A stretch of DNA of 36,779 nucleotides from a candidate division WWE3 bacterium CG08_land_8_20_14_0_20_40_13 (GCA_002774285.1 PEYT01000027.1:1-36779); one strand, 5' to 3'. Counted from the stretch's first letter, positions 26,983 to 36,097 are shown. A program made the numbers and translations. Notes: a model not told the origin generated them from the letters alone.

Positions 26983-27599
26983 TATCTTCTTATAACTCCT
27001 TTAACCACCCCCTGAATCTTTATTTTATCCTCATCAACAAGTATTGGAAGCATCTCGGAGTTGGCGGGAACCAGCTTAATCATTTTTCCTTCTCTATAAT
27101 ACCTTTTTAAGGTGGCAAGATCGTTTTCCAAAAGCGCAACGACCACATCGCCCTCGTCCGCGTAATTTTGTTGTTCACATATAACATAGTCGCCGTCCAA
27201 TATTCCCATATCCTTCATACTAAGGCCTTTTACCAAAAGAGCGAAGTTGCGCTTTTTTTCCGAAATCAAGGAAGGGGCAACGGTAACTGTGGAGCTTGGA
27301 TCTTCAATCGCTTCAATTGGAAGTCCGGCGGCAATCATGCCAACTAAGGGAATTTCGATTCCGTCTAGGGCCGCGACGATTTTTTGTTCCAAAAGATCAA
27401 TTCCGCGGACCGCCCCTTGAAACTTTTTAATAACACCCTTTTTTTCTAAGGCTTGCAAATGCTCGTGGACTGTGGCGAGAGACGAAAGCCCCATGGCTTT
27501 GCCGATTTCGGCGAGAGTGGGGGAGAAGCCGTTTTTTTGGATGTACTGTTTTATAAAATCTAAAATCTGGCGCTGACGGTTGTAGATTGTGACAGGCAT
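26979..27599 (-). CDS. lexA: LexA repressor
   Basis: RQRQILDFIKQYIQKNGFSPTLAEIGKAMGLSS; AAGLP cleavage site; GLSM..LATLKRY. Confidence 0.92.
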   Translation of the reverse strand: MPVTIYNRQRQILDFIKQYIQKNGFSPTLAEIGKAMGLSSLATVHEHLQALEKKGVIKKFQGAVRGIDLLEQKIVAALDGIEIPLVGMIAAGLPIEAIEDPSSTVTVAPSLISEKKRNFALLVKGLSMKDMGILDGDYVICEQQNYADEGDVVVALLENDLATLKRYYREGKMIKLVPANSEMLPILVDEDKIKIQGVVKGVIRRY

Positions 27600-27634
27600 A
27601 CCTTATGAATTCAGAGTTTAGAGTTAAGAATTGA

Positions 27635-27652
27635 CCTGCCTGCGCAGGCAGG
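27635..27652. repeat. Perfect 18-bp palindrome upstream of lexA
   Basis: CCTGCCTGCGCAGGCAGG. Confidence 0.8.
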
Positions 27653-27780
27653 GAGTTTAATTCAGAACTCAGAATTTAGAACGAAGAACAAAATACTTAT
27701 AATACTGAAATCAGTGTAACCGAACTAAAGACGAAATGGCAAGAAGGAAATTAGTGAGTGTTATGTAAATACATGACTGA

Positions 27781-28092
27781 CTATCTACCGGCGTCTTTAA
27801 GGAGATCTTTGAGAGATTTAACATTTGTGGCAACCTGTCTTTTTTCCACTTTTTCCGCCACCTTTACCTTTTTAATTTCTTGAGCCTTGCGCGCCACTTC
27901 CACTTTTCTTTGGAATCTTTCTACACGGCCCTCAGTGTCAACAAATTTTTCTTTTCCAGTGTAAAAAGGGTGGCAGGCGCCGCAAACTTCCACTTTTATC
28001 TCGGGAATAATCGAGCCTGTAACAAATGTATTACCGCAGGCGCAAATTACCTTGCAGTCGGAATAATATTTAGGATGGATGTTTTGTTTCAC
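27781..28092 (-). CDS. rpmE: 50S ribosomal protein bL31
   Basis: MKQNIHPKYYSDCKVICACGNTFVTGS..VCGACHPFYTGKEKFVDTEGRVERF. Confidence 0.93.
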   Translation of the reverse strand: MKQNIHPKYYSDCKVICACGNTFVTGSIIPEIKVEVCGACHPFYTGKEKFVDTEGRVERFQRKVEVARKAQEIKKVKVAEKVEKRQVATNVKSLKDLLKDAGR

Positions 28093-29020
28093 GAAGGGGA
28101 GTATAGCACATCATTATGCCTCCCGCAATTACCATTCCGCCAATTAAAAACACGCCCGACGGTTTTTCTCCTAGGATTAGAAATCCCGCGGGAATGGCAA
28201 CAAGAATTTGCGAGTAAGTAAAAACCGTCACCTCTGACGCTTCTATTTTAGAAAGAGCGTATTCGTAAAGAAAGTATGCGGCGATGCCGGAAAGAAGAAT
28301 CATGTAGGCAAGGGAAAAAATCAGTGATAAATCTAATATCCCTAATCTTCCAAACACCCCTAATTGGGAAATCGGCAGACTTGCAATTTCTATCATGGAA
28401 AGAGGGAACAGTGTTACTGTTGCAGTAAAGAAGGCGACACAGGTTTTGGTAAACGGATCAATTTTGGTTTTTAAAAAATTCTTTTTGGTCAGAATTGTGT
28501 AAAAGGTGTTGCAAATAAGATACACAAGCATTAAAAGGTTTCCCGCAATTCTTGTGGCAAAGCCGTTATGCAAGGAAAATCCCGACTCTGCCCATGGTTG
28601 AATAACGATAATTAAAGTTCCAATTAAAGCAAGAAGGGCGCCTATTTTTTCACGGCGGGTAACGGTTTCGCGCAAAAAAATAACTGCAGAAAGCATTATA
28701 AAAATGGGGTTAACAGAGCCGATAATTGCCGCGTCCAGCGAGGAGGTTTTGGAAATTGCCCAGAAAAACATAGCTAAAGAAAAGGTTTGGCCAAAAAGGC
28801 CAATTGTAAAAAGCGCTGGAATTTGCGAAAGCTTAAGGGGATATTTTATAAGGTGGTGCAAAAAGAAGGGCAGAACGATAATCGATTGCAAAAGTAATCT
28901 GACAAATAAAAATGTCATGGGGGGGATTCGGGCAAGCCCCAGTTTTATTATGGCTGGCGCTGGTCCCCAGATTAAAGTTGTAAGAATTAAGGCGACAATC
29001 GCCTTTGTCCTTTTGGGCAT
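28070..29020 (-). CDS. EamA/DMT family transporter
   Basis: About 10 hydrophobic segments, EamA repeats. Confidence 0.85.
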   Translation of the reverse strand: MPKRTKAIVALILTTLIWGPAPAIIKLGLARIPPMTFLFVRLLLQSIIVLPFFLHHLIKYPLKLSQIPALFTIGLFGQTFSLAMFFWAISKTSSLDAAIIGSVNPIFIMLSAVIFLRETVTRREKIGALLALIGTLIIVIQPWAESGFSLHNGFATRIAGNLLMLVYLICNTFYTILTKKNFLKTKIDPFTKTCVAFFTATVTLFPLSMIEIASLPISQLGVFGRLGILDLSLIFSLAYMILLSGIAAYFLYEYALSKIEASEVTVFTYSQILVAIPAGFLILGEKPSGVFLIGGMVIAGGIMMCYTPLRETKHPS

Positions 29021-29043
29021 TATCTACATCGTAGCACATAAGG

Positions 29044-29073
29044 TTGATTTTTAAAGGGAATTTGTGGTAATCT
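29044..29073 (+). promoter_or_regulatory. Putative promoter
   Basis: TTGATT-18 nt-TAATCT. Confidence 0.4.
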
Positions 29074-29096
29074 TTCCAAGTTTAAAGGAGAGAAAG

Positions 29097-29143
29097 AACC
29101 GCCCAAGCCGATATGAAGAATGTCGTTTTTGGCGGTTTTTTTG
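29097..29143 (+). terminator. Rho-independent terminator/attenuator
   Basis: AACCGCC..GGCGGTT followed by a T-run. Confidence 0.65.
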
Positions 29144-29190
29144 CTTTATCGTTGCAGTTCCACTTTCAATTCCGTTAAGGAGATTGAACA

Positions 29191-29466
29191 ATGGCTAATC
29201 GTGGTACCCGTCGAATATTCAGCCGTTCCTCCAGTTGGTTTGGCCATTTCACTTCTGCTGTCGCTGTCGGCACACCTTCAAAGGAGGGCGTGGTGGGCGC
29301 TGATACTGTCGTTTGCTACCACTCGCATTGTACTACTGTGGCATTCGTTCGGGGAAAGTGTTCGGAGAGAGTCCGTTATTGTCCCGACTGCAACAGCTAC
29401 AAATTCCAGGGAGGGTGGCGTACCGTCGAGTGGATGAATATTTGTTTTCGACGGCGAGTGCCCTAA
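29191..29466 (+). CDS. Hypothetical zinc-binding small protein, possibly frame-broken
   Basis: SD AAGGAG before ATG; RYCPDCNSYKF. Confidence 0.4.
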   Translation: MANRGTRRIFSRSSSWFGHFTSAVAVGTPSKEGVVGADTVVCYHSHCTTVAFVRGKCSERVRYCPDCNSYKFQGGWRTVEWMNICFRRRVP

Positions 29467-29513
29467 GTGGGGAAAGTACCGCTCCAACGGCCCCGGGAAA
29501 AAAGGAGGGTGCG

Positions 29514-29797
29514 ATGGCGAAAAAGAAGGTATATTCCGCAATCGTCATAGCACAGCTTCCCAGGAATGGGAAGGCGGTAGCCCTTGGCGAATTGCGGAAA
29601 AAAACGGGTTTGGATAAAAAGAGCTTTTCTTTGCCTCTTTGCAGGACCTGATTGACGATGGTCTTGCACGACTGGCGTACGAGGACCATTTTGTCCAACG
29701 CGTTGCTCCGTCTGATGGCGAAGTTGAGCCTGAGGGTTTCTCGCAAGAAGCACGACGAGCGATTAACCCTGGTGGTCAGATGGACCTCTTTAAGTAG
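29514..29797 (+). pseudogene. Small winged-helix-like ORF requiring a frameshift
   Basis: SD GGAGG; MAKKKVYSAIVIAQLPRNGKAVALGELRKKTGLDKKSF continues in another frame as ASLQDLIDDGLARLAYEDHFVQRV..GGQMDLFK*. Confidence 0.5.
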
Positions 29798-29804
29798 CGA
29801 AAAT

Positions 29805-29846
29805 GGGCGCGGAGATCGAGAAATGGGTTCTAATCCCACCGCGCCC
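29805..29846 (+). other. tRNA acceptor/T-arm-like minihelix
   Basis: GGGCGCGG/CCGCGCCC outer stem with TGGGTTCTAATCCCA T-arm-like hairpin. Confidence 0.5.
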
Positions 29847-29859
29847 TTGAAATTTTTTG

Positions 29860-29913
29860 CCTCCGGCGACTTTGTTGTGGAAGTTTTCACGGCTGGTTTC
29901 CGGAGGTTTTTTT
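29860..29913 (+). terminator. Rho-independent terminator with long loop
   Basis: CCTCCGG..CCGGAGG followed by seven T. Confidence 0.65.
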
Positions 29914-29942
29914 GATTGTTCGGTTAGCGAGTTTTTGGGGAT

Positions 29943-29973
29943 TGGGGCAGTGCCCCTGCGGGGCACTGCCCCA
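29943..29973. repeat. Intergenic palindrome
   Basis: TGGGGCAGTGCCCC-tgc-GGGGCACTGCCCCA. Confidence 0.92.
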
Positions 29974-29979
29974 TTACGA

Positions 29980-30020
29980 ATTGGTCTAGTTTGGCCAATT
30001 AGTTTAATTAGTTAAATTTG
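29980..30020. repeat. 9-bp-period degenerate repeat
   Basis: AATTGGTCT AGTTTGGCC AATTAGTTT AATTAGTTA AATTTGATT. Confidence 0.8.
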
Positions 30021-31291
30021 ATTAGAGGAAACACTTCTTTTAAGGAAATTGTTTTCTGCGACCTTTTACCCAAATCCTTTATCGTAACCGTATTATTTGC
30101 AACTTCATCTGGACCTATTATTACCGCGTAAGGAATTTGTTTTTCCGAGGCGTATTTTAATTGTTTTGCAATATCGGCTTTTTGGTTTAGGTAGATTTCC
30201 GAGGGGATGTCGCTTTTCCTAAGGTACGAGAGAGCCTTTAAAGCGTAGGGAAATAAGGGGGATGGGGAAGATTGGGGAGATATAAATGGCGAAGCCAAGA
30301 TAACTAACGCTCTTGTTGTTGTATTTGGCAGTGCGTTTGCAAAAAGCCCTAGTTCTAAAATAACATCGCAGATGCGTTCAAAGCCAAAAGAAAGTCCTGT
30401 AGCCGGCGTGTCTTGTCCGCCAAAAGATTTAATTAAATTATCGTACCTTCCGCCGCCCAGCACCGAACCAATTTTGGGTTCAGCAACAACACCTTCCACG
30501 ACCATTCCGGTATAGTAGTCCGCCCCTCGGGAAAGAGTAGGGGAAAAAACAAGTTTTTCTTTGGGAATTCCTAAAAGAATTGCGTAATCCATGATTGCTT
30601 TTAGGTTTTCTGTTGGAGAAGAATTGGTTAGATTAGCAAAAATTTGTTTAATTAATCCAATTTGGAGGCCATTTTTTGAGAGATCTTCTAAAACAGCATC
30701 TTGCCCAATTTTGTCTAGCTTGTCCAAAGATCTCGCGACCTGCATTTGTTTTTCGCAGTCGGTTACATCAAGATCGGAAAGCAAATTATACAAAACCTCG
30801 CGCGAGCCGATTTTAAAAGAGAAACCACCATCAAGACCTAGTTTTTTAACAATCTCCCAAGCGCAGGATAACACCTCGGCATCGGCAAGGGGGCCCTTTT
30901 CTCCAAAAATGTCAATGTCGCACTGCATAAACTCGCGGTAGCGGCCCTTTTGTGGTTTTTCGGCGCGGTAGCACCTTTGCATCTGGCTTCTTCTAAAGGG
31001 ATATCTTATCTTTCCGGAATTTTCTGCCAAATATCTTGCTGTGGGGACCGTTAAATCATAAATTAGTCCAATATCCCGTTCGCCAAGGTCTTTAAAAATG
31101 TAAGTTTCCTTATCTGTGTCGGTCGAATATTTTGCAAGAAGCGTTTTAGCGTATTCTAACGAGGGGGTTTCTAAAGGTTCAAAACCAAATATCTCAAATG
31201 TTGTACGGAAAATTTGGGAAACAAAATTTCGCACCCGCATTTGTGATGGGCCAAAATCCCGAAAGCCTTTTAGAGTTTGCGCTTTTTCCAT
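30008..31291 (-). CDS. hisS: Histidyl-tRNA synthetase
   Basis: KGFRDFGPSQMRVRNFV; DLTVPTARYLAEN; GGGRYDNLIKSFGGQDTPATGLSFGFERI. Confidence 0.95.
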   Translation of the reverse strand: MEKAQTLKGFRDFGPSQMRVRNFVSQIFRTTFEIFGFEPLETPSLEYAKTLLAKYSTDTDKETYIFKDLGERDIGLIYDLTVPTARYLAENSGKIRYPFRRSQMQRCYRAEKPQKGRYREFMQCDIDIFGEKGPLADAEVLSCAWEIVKKLGLDGGFSFKIGSREVLYNLLSDLDVTDCEKQMQVARSLDKLDKIGQDAVLEDLSKNGLQIGLIKQIFANLTNSSPTENLKAIMDYAILLGIPKEKLVFSPTLSRGADYYTGMVVEGVVAEPKIGSVLGGGRYDNLIKSFGGQDTPATGLSFGFERICDVILELGLFANALPNTTTRALVILASPFISPQSSPSPLFPYALKALSYLRKSDIPSEIYLNQKADIAKQLKYASEKQIPYAVIIGPDEVANNTVTIKDLGKRSQKTISLKEVFPLIKFN

Positions 31292-31635
31292 AAAAAAATT
31301 ATATCATCAAAAAGGGGGAATTGAGGAGATAGGGGAGATAAGGAAAATCTTTGAATTTCCAACAAATGTTAGAAACTTAAAGAAGAAGCGGTCAAGCAAA
31401 TCATATAGATTTGTTTGGCCTTATCTTGCCTTGCTTTCTCGCCCCATAAGTACTCCCACCCACAGCCGTTATTACACGACTTTTCCACTTCCGTGGGGGA
31501 AATTCTCATCTTATGGGATCCAAGTTCTCATTTAGGCACAATGCCGCGCGCCTGAAGTTTTTGCTATCGCTATGTCATCCCGACACTGCTTTAGAAAAAC
31601 AACACCCTAGCACGCGGTTTTTGATGGGGATTCCT

Positions 31636-31919
31636 TTATCCCCCGTGGCCAGTCAGCGTGGCCCCAAGGGACGATAGGAAAAGGAAGATCCCCGTGGCGA
31701 GTGCCACATGTGTTACTGCATCACTCGCGTACGGAAGTCTTTCCCATATTGCTATGGGGGCCCGTACGCAAGCTACCACAGTAGCTATGAGCACCAAGCA
31801 GTAGCTATGAGCACCAAGCCATCGCTTGTGGCAACGGCGATTGTCCCCATTAACGAGCCAAGGATCCCCAGCGCAACGGAGATCCCCGCGCCTCGGACTC
31901 TTTTTTCGGTGCCGTCCAC
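31636..31919 (-). pseudogene. Small membrane protein gene disrupted by a 20-bp tandem duplication
   Basis: GTG start with SD AAAGGAG; frame breaks at 31780-31819; removing one copy restores an open ORF ending LGATLTGHGG*. Confidence 0.6.
31780..31819. repeat. Exact 2 x 20 bp tandem repeat
   Basis: AGTAGCTATGAGCACCAAGC twice. Confidence 0.95.
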
Positions 31920-32055
31920 TTTTTCTCCTTTCCCCCGACTGTCTCCTGTCAGTGGAAAAACAGGAATGGGAATATGTGGTAGATATTATTCCGTCATTAT
32001 ACCATAAAAAACCTATAGTTTTACAAGTGGGGGATGGGGTGCCGAAGATGTGCAA

Positions 32056-32088
32056 ATCGGGTACTACCCGATTCGGGTAGTACCCGAT
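32056..32088. repeat. REP-like palindrome upstream of RAYT gene
   Basis: ATCGGGTACTACCCGA-T-TCGGGTAGTACCCGAT. Confidence 0.92.
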
Positions 32089-32141
32089 ATTTTCTTTTTA
32101 AGATATTGACGGATAGTTTGTATGTTCTTATTATTGAACCA

Positions 32142-32798
32142 ATGCCCTCGAGAAATATCTATAAGGTTTTTGCTGAAGGTGCTTATTACCATGTATATAA
32201 TCGCGGCGTTGAAAAGAGAGTAATATTTTCTGACGAGCATGATTACAAGGTTTTTATCCACAATCTTCGTCGCTACCTAGAGCCCGGATTTAAAGTTGTT
32301 AGAGAAGATCCCAAAACCAAAAAACCCATTCTTGCTACTCCGAATTCTTCTTTTGATAAAATATCACTTTTGGCTTTTTGCTTAATGCCAAATCATTATC
32401 ATTTAATTGTTAAGTTAAAGAAAAAGGAGGGGCTTACTGATTTGATGAAAAAGGTTTGCACAAACTATACAGGCTATTTTAATTCCAAATACGACCGTGT
32501 TGGCAAGCTTTATCAGGGAATTTACAAAGCCGTCCCGATAAAGAGCAGAGAACAATTTATTCAAGTTACAAGATATATTCATCTAAATCCTTTGGGGATC
32601 GTTAAATTTAGCAAACTGCAAGACTACCCATTTTCTAGCTTTTACTACATTTCCAGAAATGCTAAAAAGTCTTGGCTTAATTGGGAAGAAGTTTTGGGAG
32701 ATATGTCTTTGGAAAAGTATAGGAACTTTATGGAATCTTTTGCTGAATCTGATGACGACAACAAATACGATAGTATTAATGATTTGTTGTTAGAGTAA
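32142..32798 (+). mobile_element. REP-associated tyrosine transposase (RAYT, Y1/IS200-like)
   Basis: EGAYYHVYNRGVEKRVIF; FCLMPNHYHLIVK (HUH); GYFNSKYDRVGKLYQGIYKA; YIHLNPL. Confidence 0.92.
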
Positions 32799-32806
32799 CA
32801 AAAAAG

Positions 32807-32835
32807 CGGGTACTACCCGAATCGGGTAGTACCCG
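32807..32835. repeat. REP-like palindrome downstream of RAYT gene
   Basis: CGGGTACTACCCGA-A-TCGGGTAGTACCCG. Confidence 0.92.
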
Positions 32836-32854
32836 ATATAGGGTTAGCGTAGGA

Positions 32855-34093
32855 TTAGTTACGGGAGCGGAGGGGGGTTTTGCGATTTGTAGTTAAAATT
32901 TTTACCTCATCGCCGTTTTGCAGAGTGTAGGTAAGTTTTTTAATTTTTCCATTAACTATGGCTTTGTCTGCCCTGTCTCCAAGATCTGTGTGAACTTTGT
33001 AGGCAAAATCAATTGGGGTAGCTCCTTGCTTTAGTTCCACAATGTCCTTCTTTGGGGTAAAGATAAAAATGGAATTAAATCCTTTTTCCCACTTAATGTC
33101 TGAAACTGCGATATTTAACCCTTTGGCTTTATATCCCAAATGCGAAGCGGATCCGTAGGTATTGTAATGGTCCATTTCTTTGGTTCTAATTTGTACTTCA
33201 CAGGTTGTGCCGTGGGGGAGATTTATTACGGTGTGAATGGATTGATACCCGTTTGGTTTAGGGCAAGCAATGTAGTCATCAAATTCGTCCATTGCAGGTA
33301 CCCAATTTTTATGGACAATGTCAAGCGCTCTGTAACAATCTTTTTTTGTATTGGTAATAACACGCATTCCCGAAAGATCATGTATTCCGGAGGCGTTATA
33401 ATTAGGTATCTTAAGTAACTTAAGGTACTTAAGAATTTTAAGATGAGTAGAGTAGAGAGATTTTTGGCGGAAGGAAACGGTGGTTCTTAGGCTGTGATTT
33501 TGCAAAAGTTTCTCCAGACTTTCTTTTGCGATTAAGAGGTCCTTTTCCATAAACGATTTTCTTTGGTTTATCTCCCAGCTTAAAAGCTTATACTTTTCCG
33601 GATCGGTTATTCGGAAGCCTATATCCTGCATTTGCGAAGCCATAGCTCGTAGACTGGCCGATTCGGCAAGCGGGGCGTCAATTTCCAAAGCCTGCTTTGC
33701 CAAGACAATCCGTTGCTCAAAAGGTAACTTGTCAGAATGTTTTAGATTGTCCAAGCGGCATGCCATTTTTATAACAAAAACGCGGAAGTCAACCGATAAA
33801 GAAGTCATAATTCTGCGGATGCGGACAATGTTTTCCGGTGAGTTTGCCGTAAGGTTAATTTTTTGAATTTTGGAAAGGGTGTATACAAGACCAGCAATTT
33901 CGGGTGAGAAAAAGCTTTGTATTTCGGAGATTTTCCCAGTCCCTTCTGTGACAGATTCGTGCAAAAGAGCGGAGGCGCGGGTGGTTATATCACTTACCCC
34001 GTTTTTAACTAAAATTTTTTCCACTCTTATAGAGTGAGTGGGGTCTTTTTGATTTTCCTTGGAGTAATCCGCGGCATCTTTTAGAAGAACCAT
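32855..34093 (-). CDS. RelA/SpoT homologue (HD-like, synthetase, TGS)
   Basis: RQKSLYSTHLKI; FDDYIACPKPNGYQSIHTVI; EVQIRTKEMDHYNTYGSASHLGYK; TGS TPIDFAYKVHTDLGDRADKAIVNGK. Confidence 0.88.
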   Translation of the reverse strand: MVLLKDAADYSKENQKDPTHSIRVEKILVKNGVSDITTRASALLHESVTEGTGKISEIQSFFSPEIAGLVYTLSKIQKINLTANSPENIVRIRRIMTSLSVDFRVFVIKMACRLDNLKHSDKLPFEQRIVLAKQALEIDAPLAESASLRAMASQMQDIGFRITDPEKYKLLSWEINQRKSFMEKDLLIAKESLEKLLQNHSLRTTVSFRQKSLYSTHLKILKYLKLLKIPNYNASGIHDLSGMRVITNTKKDCYRALDIVHKNWVPAMDEFDDYIACPKPNGYQSIHTVINLPHGTTCEVQIRTKEMDHYNTYGSASHLGYKAKGLNIAVSDIKWEKGFNSIFIFTPKKDIVELKQGATPIDFAYKVHTDLGDRADKAIVNGKIKKLTYTLQNGDEVKILTTNRKTPLRSRN

Positions 34094-34124
34094 ATTGTAT
34101 GAGATTGCTTTTCCCTCAATGACA

Positions 34125-34679
34125 TCAAGACTTAAGGATTATAACTTCGGTTTCTTCGGGAAGGTCACCCGGGGATTTAAGGGAAAGCTTATCTAGATCA
34201 TCAGTTTTGACTCTTCCCATAGCTTTGGTAAAGTCGTCAATAGTTTCAAAGTTCATTGGGATTACAATCTTTGGTTCGATCTGCGAAACAATCTCGGTAG
34301 CCGTCTCGGTATCCATGGTAGATTTTCCGCCAACCGACAGCATTAAAATATCCGCTGTGGAAAGTTCGGAGGCCAAATCGTCATCCAGAAGTTTTTTAGT
34401 AGCCCCAAGATGTACGATGTTAAATCCGTCAATGTTAATTAGGAAAGCCAAATTGTCCTTTTGGGTATTGTAGCCGTAAATATGGACTCCCTTAACTTCA
34501 TATTCGCCGGAGGAATCGATAAGAAAGGGGGATTGGGGAGAATTAGGGAGATTAGGGAAATTGGGGGCTTGAGTTGATACGAGAATGTCAGAATCGGGGA
34601 CAACCGTGTCACTTATTGCAACAACGGCGCTGGATCCTTTTATTTTAAAACTATTTCCGCCAAGATAAGTAATAGTCAC
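34125..34679 (-). CDS. MBL-fold (UlaG-like) protein lacking HxHxDH
   Basis: MTITYLGGNSFKIKG..FLIDSSGEYEVKGVHIYGY. Confidence 0.7.
   Translation of the reverse strand: MTITYLGGNSFKIKGSSAVVAISDTVVPDSDILVSTQAPNFPNLPNSPQSPFLIDSSGEYEVKGVHIYGYNTQKDNLAFLINIDGFNIVHLGATKKLLDDDLASELSTADILMLSVGGKSTMDTETATEIVSQIEPKIVIPMNFETIDDFTKAMGRVKTDDLDKLSLKSPGDLPEETEVIILKS
34525..34567. repeat. 9-bp-period repeat in frame inside the MBL-like gene
   Basis: GAATTAGGG AGATTAGGG AAATTGGGG. Confidence 0.75.
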
Positions 34680-34689
34680 GGGTCAAATT

Positions 34690-36063
34690 ATGCCAGTAAA
34701 ATACCCGGTTATCAAGAAGGGAGATTTGTGGTACATTGCAGAAAATTTCGATATGCCAATAAGACTCCCACCCCAAAATTTAGAAGCAGAGGCAAGCGTT
34801 ATTGGCGCTATTCTTATTGATCCCGAAGCAATCGTAAAAATTGCCGATATCCTGCGGCCCGAGCATTTTTACGAAAACAAACACTCTCTTATATACACGG
34901 CCATTTTGGAGCTATACGAAAAAAGAAAGCCTATTGATCTTGTTACTGTTCCAGAGCGCCTAAAGCGAAAAGATCTTTTAACCTCCGCTGGAGGGGTGGG
35001 GTATTTAACGGATCTTGTTAACCAAACTCCAACATCCGCCAATATCGAAGCGTATGCCAGTCTTATTAAAGACTCTTATACCAGAAGATCCTTGGTGTCA
35101 TCGGCGGGAATTATTGGGGAGCTGGGATTTTCCTCCGCCGAAAATGTAAACGAACTTTTGGACAAGGCGGAAATGCAGATATTTTCCATTTCTCAAGATT
35201 ATCTAAAACAGGATTTTGTGCCGATCCGCAGTACTTTGGAAACTTCTTTTGAACGCATTGAGGAGTTGCATAAAACCAAGGGGATGTTGCGCGGAGTTCC
35301 AACCGGTCTTAAAGGATTGGATAGAATGTTAAACGGGCTTCAGGAATCAAACTTGGTTATTCTTGCCGCCCGACCGTCTGTTGGAAAATCGTCACTGGCC
35401 TTAAACATTGCGCAGTTTGCGGCAGTTAAACACGGCGATCCAGTGGGTATTTTTTCACTCGAAATGAGTCGGGAGCAACTGGTGGACCGCATGCTTTCCG
35501 AACAAAGCGGGGTGGACAACTGGAAAATCTCTACAGGTAACTTATCGGACGACGACTTTAAGGAAGTGGGCGATGCTATGGGAATGCTAGCTGAGGCGCC
35601 GATTTTTATTGACGACACTCCGGGAATTTCCGTAATGGAAATGCGGACAAAAGCGCGACGGCTTCACATGGATAGAAAGGTCAAACTTTTGGTCGTGGAT
35701 TATTTGCAATTAGTCAGAGGAAGAAATTTGGAAAATAGGGTACAGGAAGTATCCGAAATATCGCAGGCCTTAAAAAATTTAGCTCGCGAGCTTAAAGTGC
35801 CGGTTTTGGCCTGCGCCCAGCTTTCCCGCGCCGTGGAGCAGCGCGGTGGCAAGGTCCCTCAATTATCTGACCTCCGCGAGTCGGGATCAATTGAGCAAGA
35901 TAGCGATGTTGTAATGTTTCTGTATCGGCCGGACGAGGAGGATCGTAGTAATGTCAAACTTCTTATTGCCAAGCACCGTAACGGGCCAACGGGAGAATTA
36001 GATTTGTTTTTTAAGGGCGAGGTTACGAAGTTTTACGAGGTGGAGAAGGCAAAAAATGCTTAA
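34690..36063 (+). CDS. dnaB: Replicative DNA helicase DnaB
   Basis: PPQNLEAEASVIGAIL; AARPSVGKSSLALNIA; VVDYLQLV; SDLRESGSIEQDSDVVMFLYR. Confidence 0.95.
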   Translation: MPVKYPVIKKGDLWYIAENFDMPIRLPPQNLEAEASVIGAILIDPEAIVKIADILRPEHFYENKHSLIYTAILELYEKRKPIDLVTVPERLKRKDLLTSAGGVGYLTDLVNQTPTSANIEAYASLIKDSYTRRSLVSSAGIIGELGFSSAENVNELLDKAEMQIFSISQDYLKQDFVPIRSTLETSFERIEELHKTKGMLRGVPTGLKGLDRMLNGLQESNLVILAARPSVGKSSLALNIAQFAAVKHGDPVGIFSLEMSREQLVDRMLSEQSGVDNWKISTGNLSDDDFKEVGDAMGMLAEAPIFIDDTPGISVMEMRTKARRLHMDRKVKLLVVDYLQLVRGRNLENRVQEVSEISQALKNLARELKVPVLACAQLSRAVEQRGGKVPQLSDLRESGSIEQDSDVVMFLYRPDEEDRSNVKLLIAKHRNGPTGELDLFFKGEVTKFYEVEKAKNA

Positions 36064-36097
36064 TGGCTTGCCACGCAATTTTGTCCTACTACGCCCG

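Noticed and set aside
29943-29973. Simple terminator for the upstream gene
   Set aside because: No T-tract and the same palindrome occurs inside coding genes, so a repeat element is the better call.
34690-36063. Intein in DnaB
   Set aside because: The helicase motifs are contiguous with no intein-sized insert.
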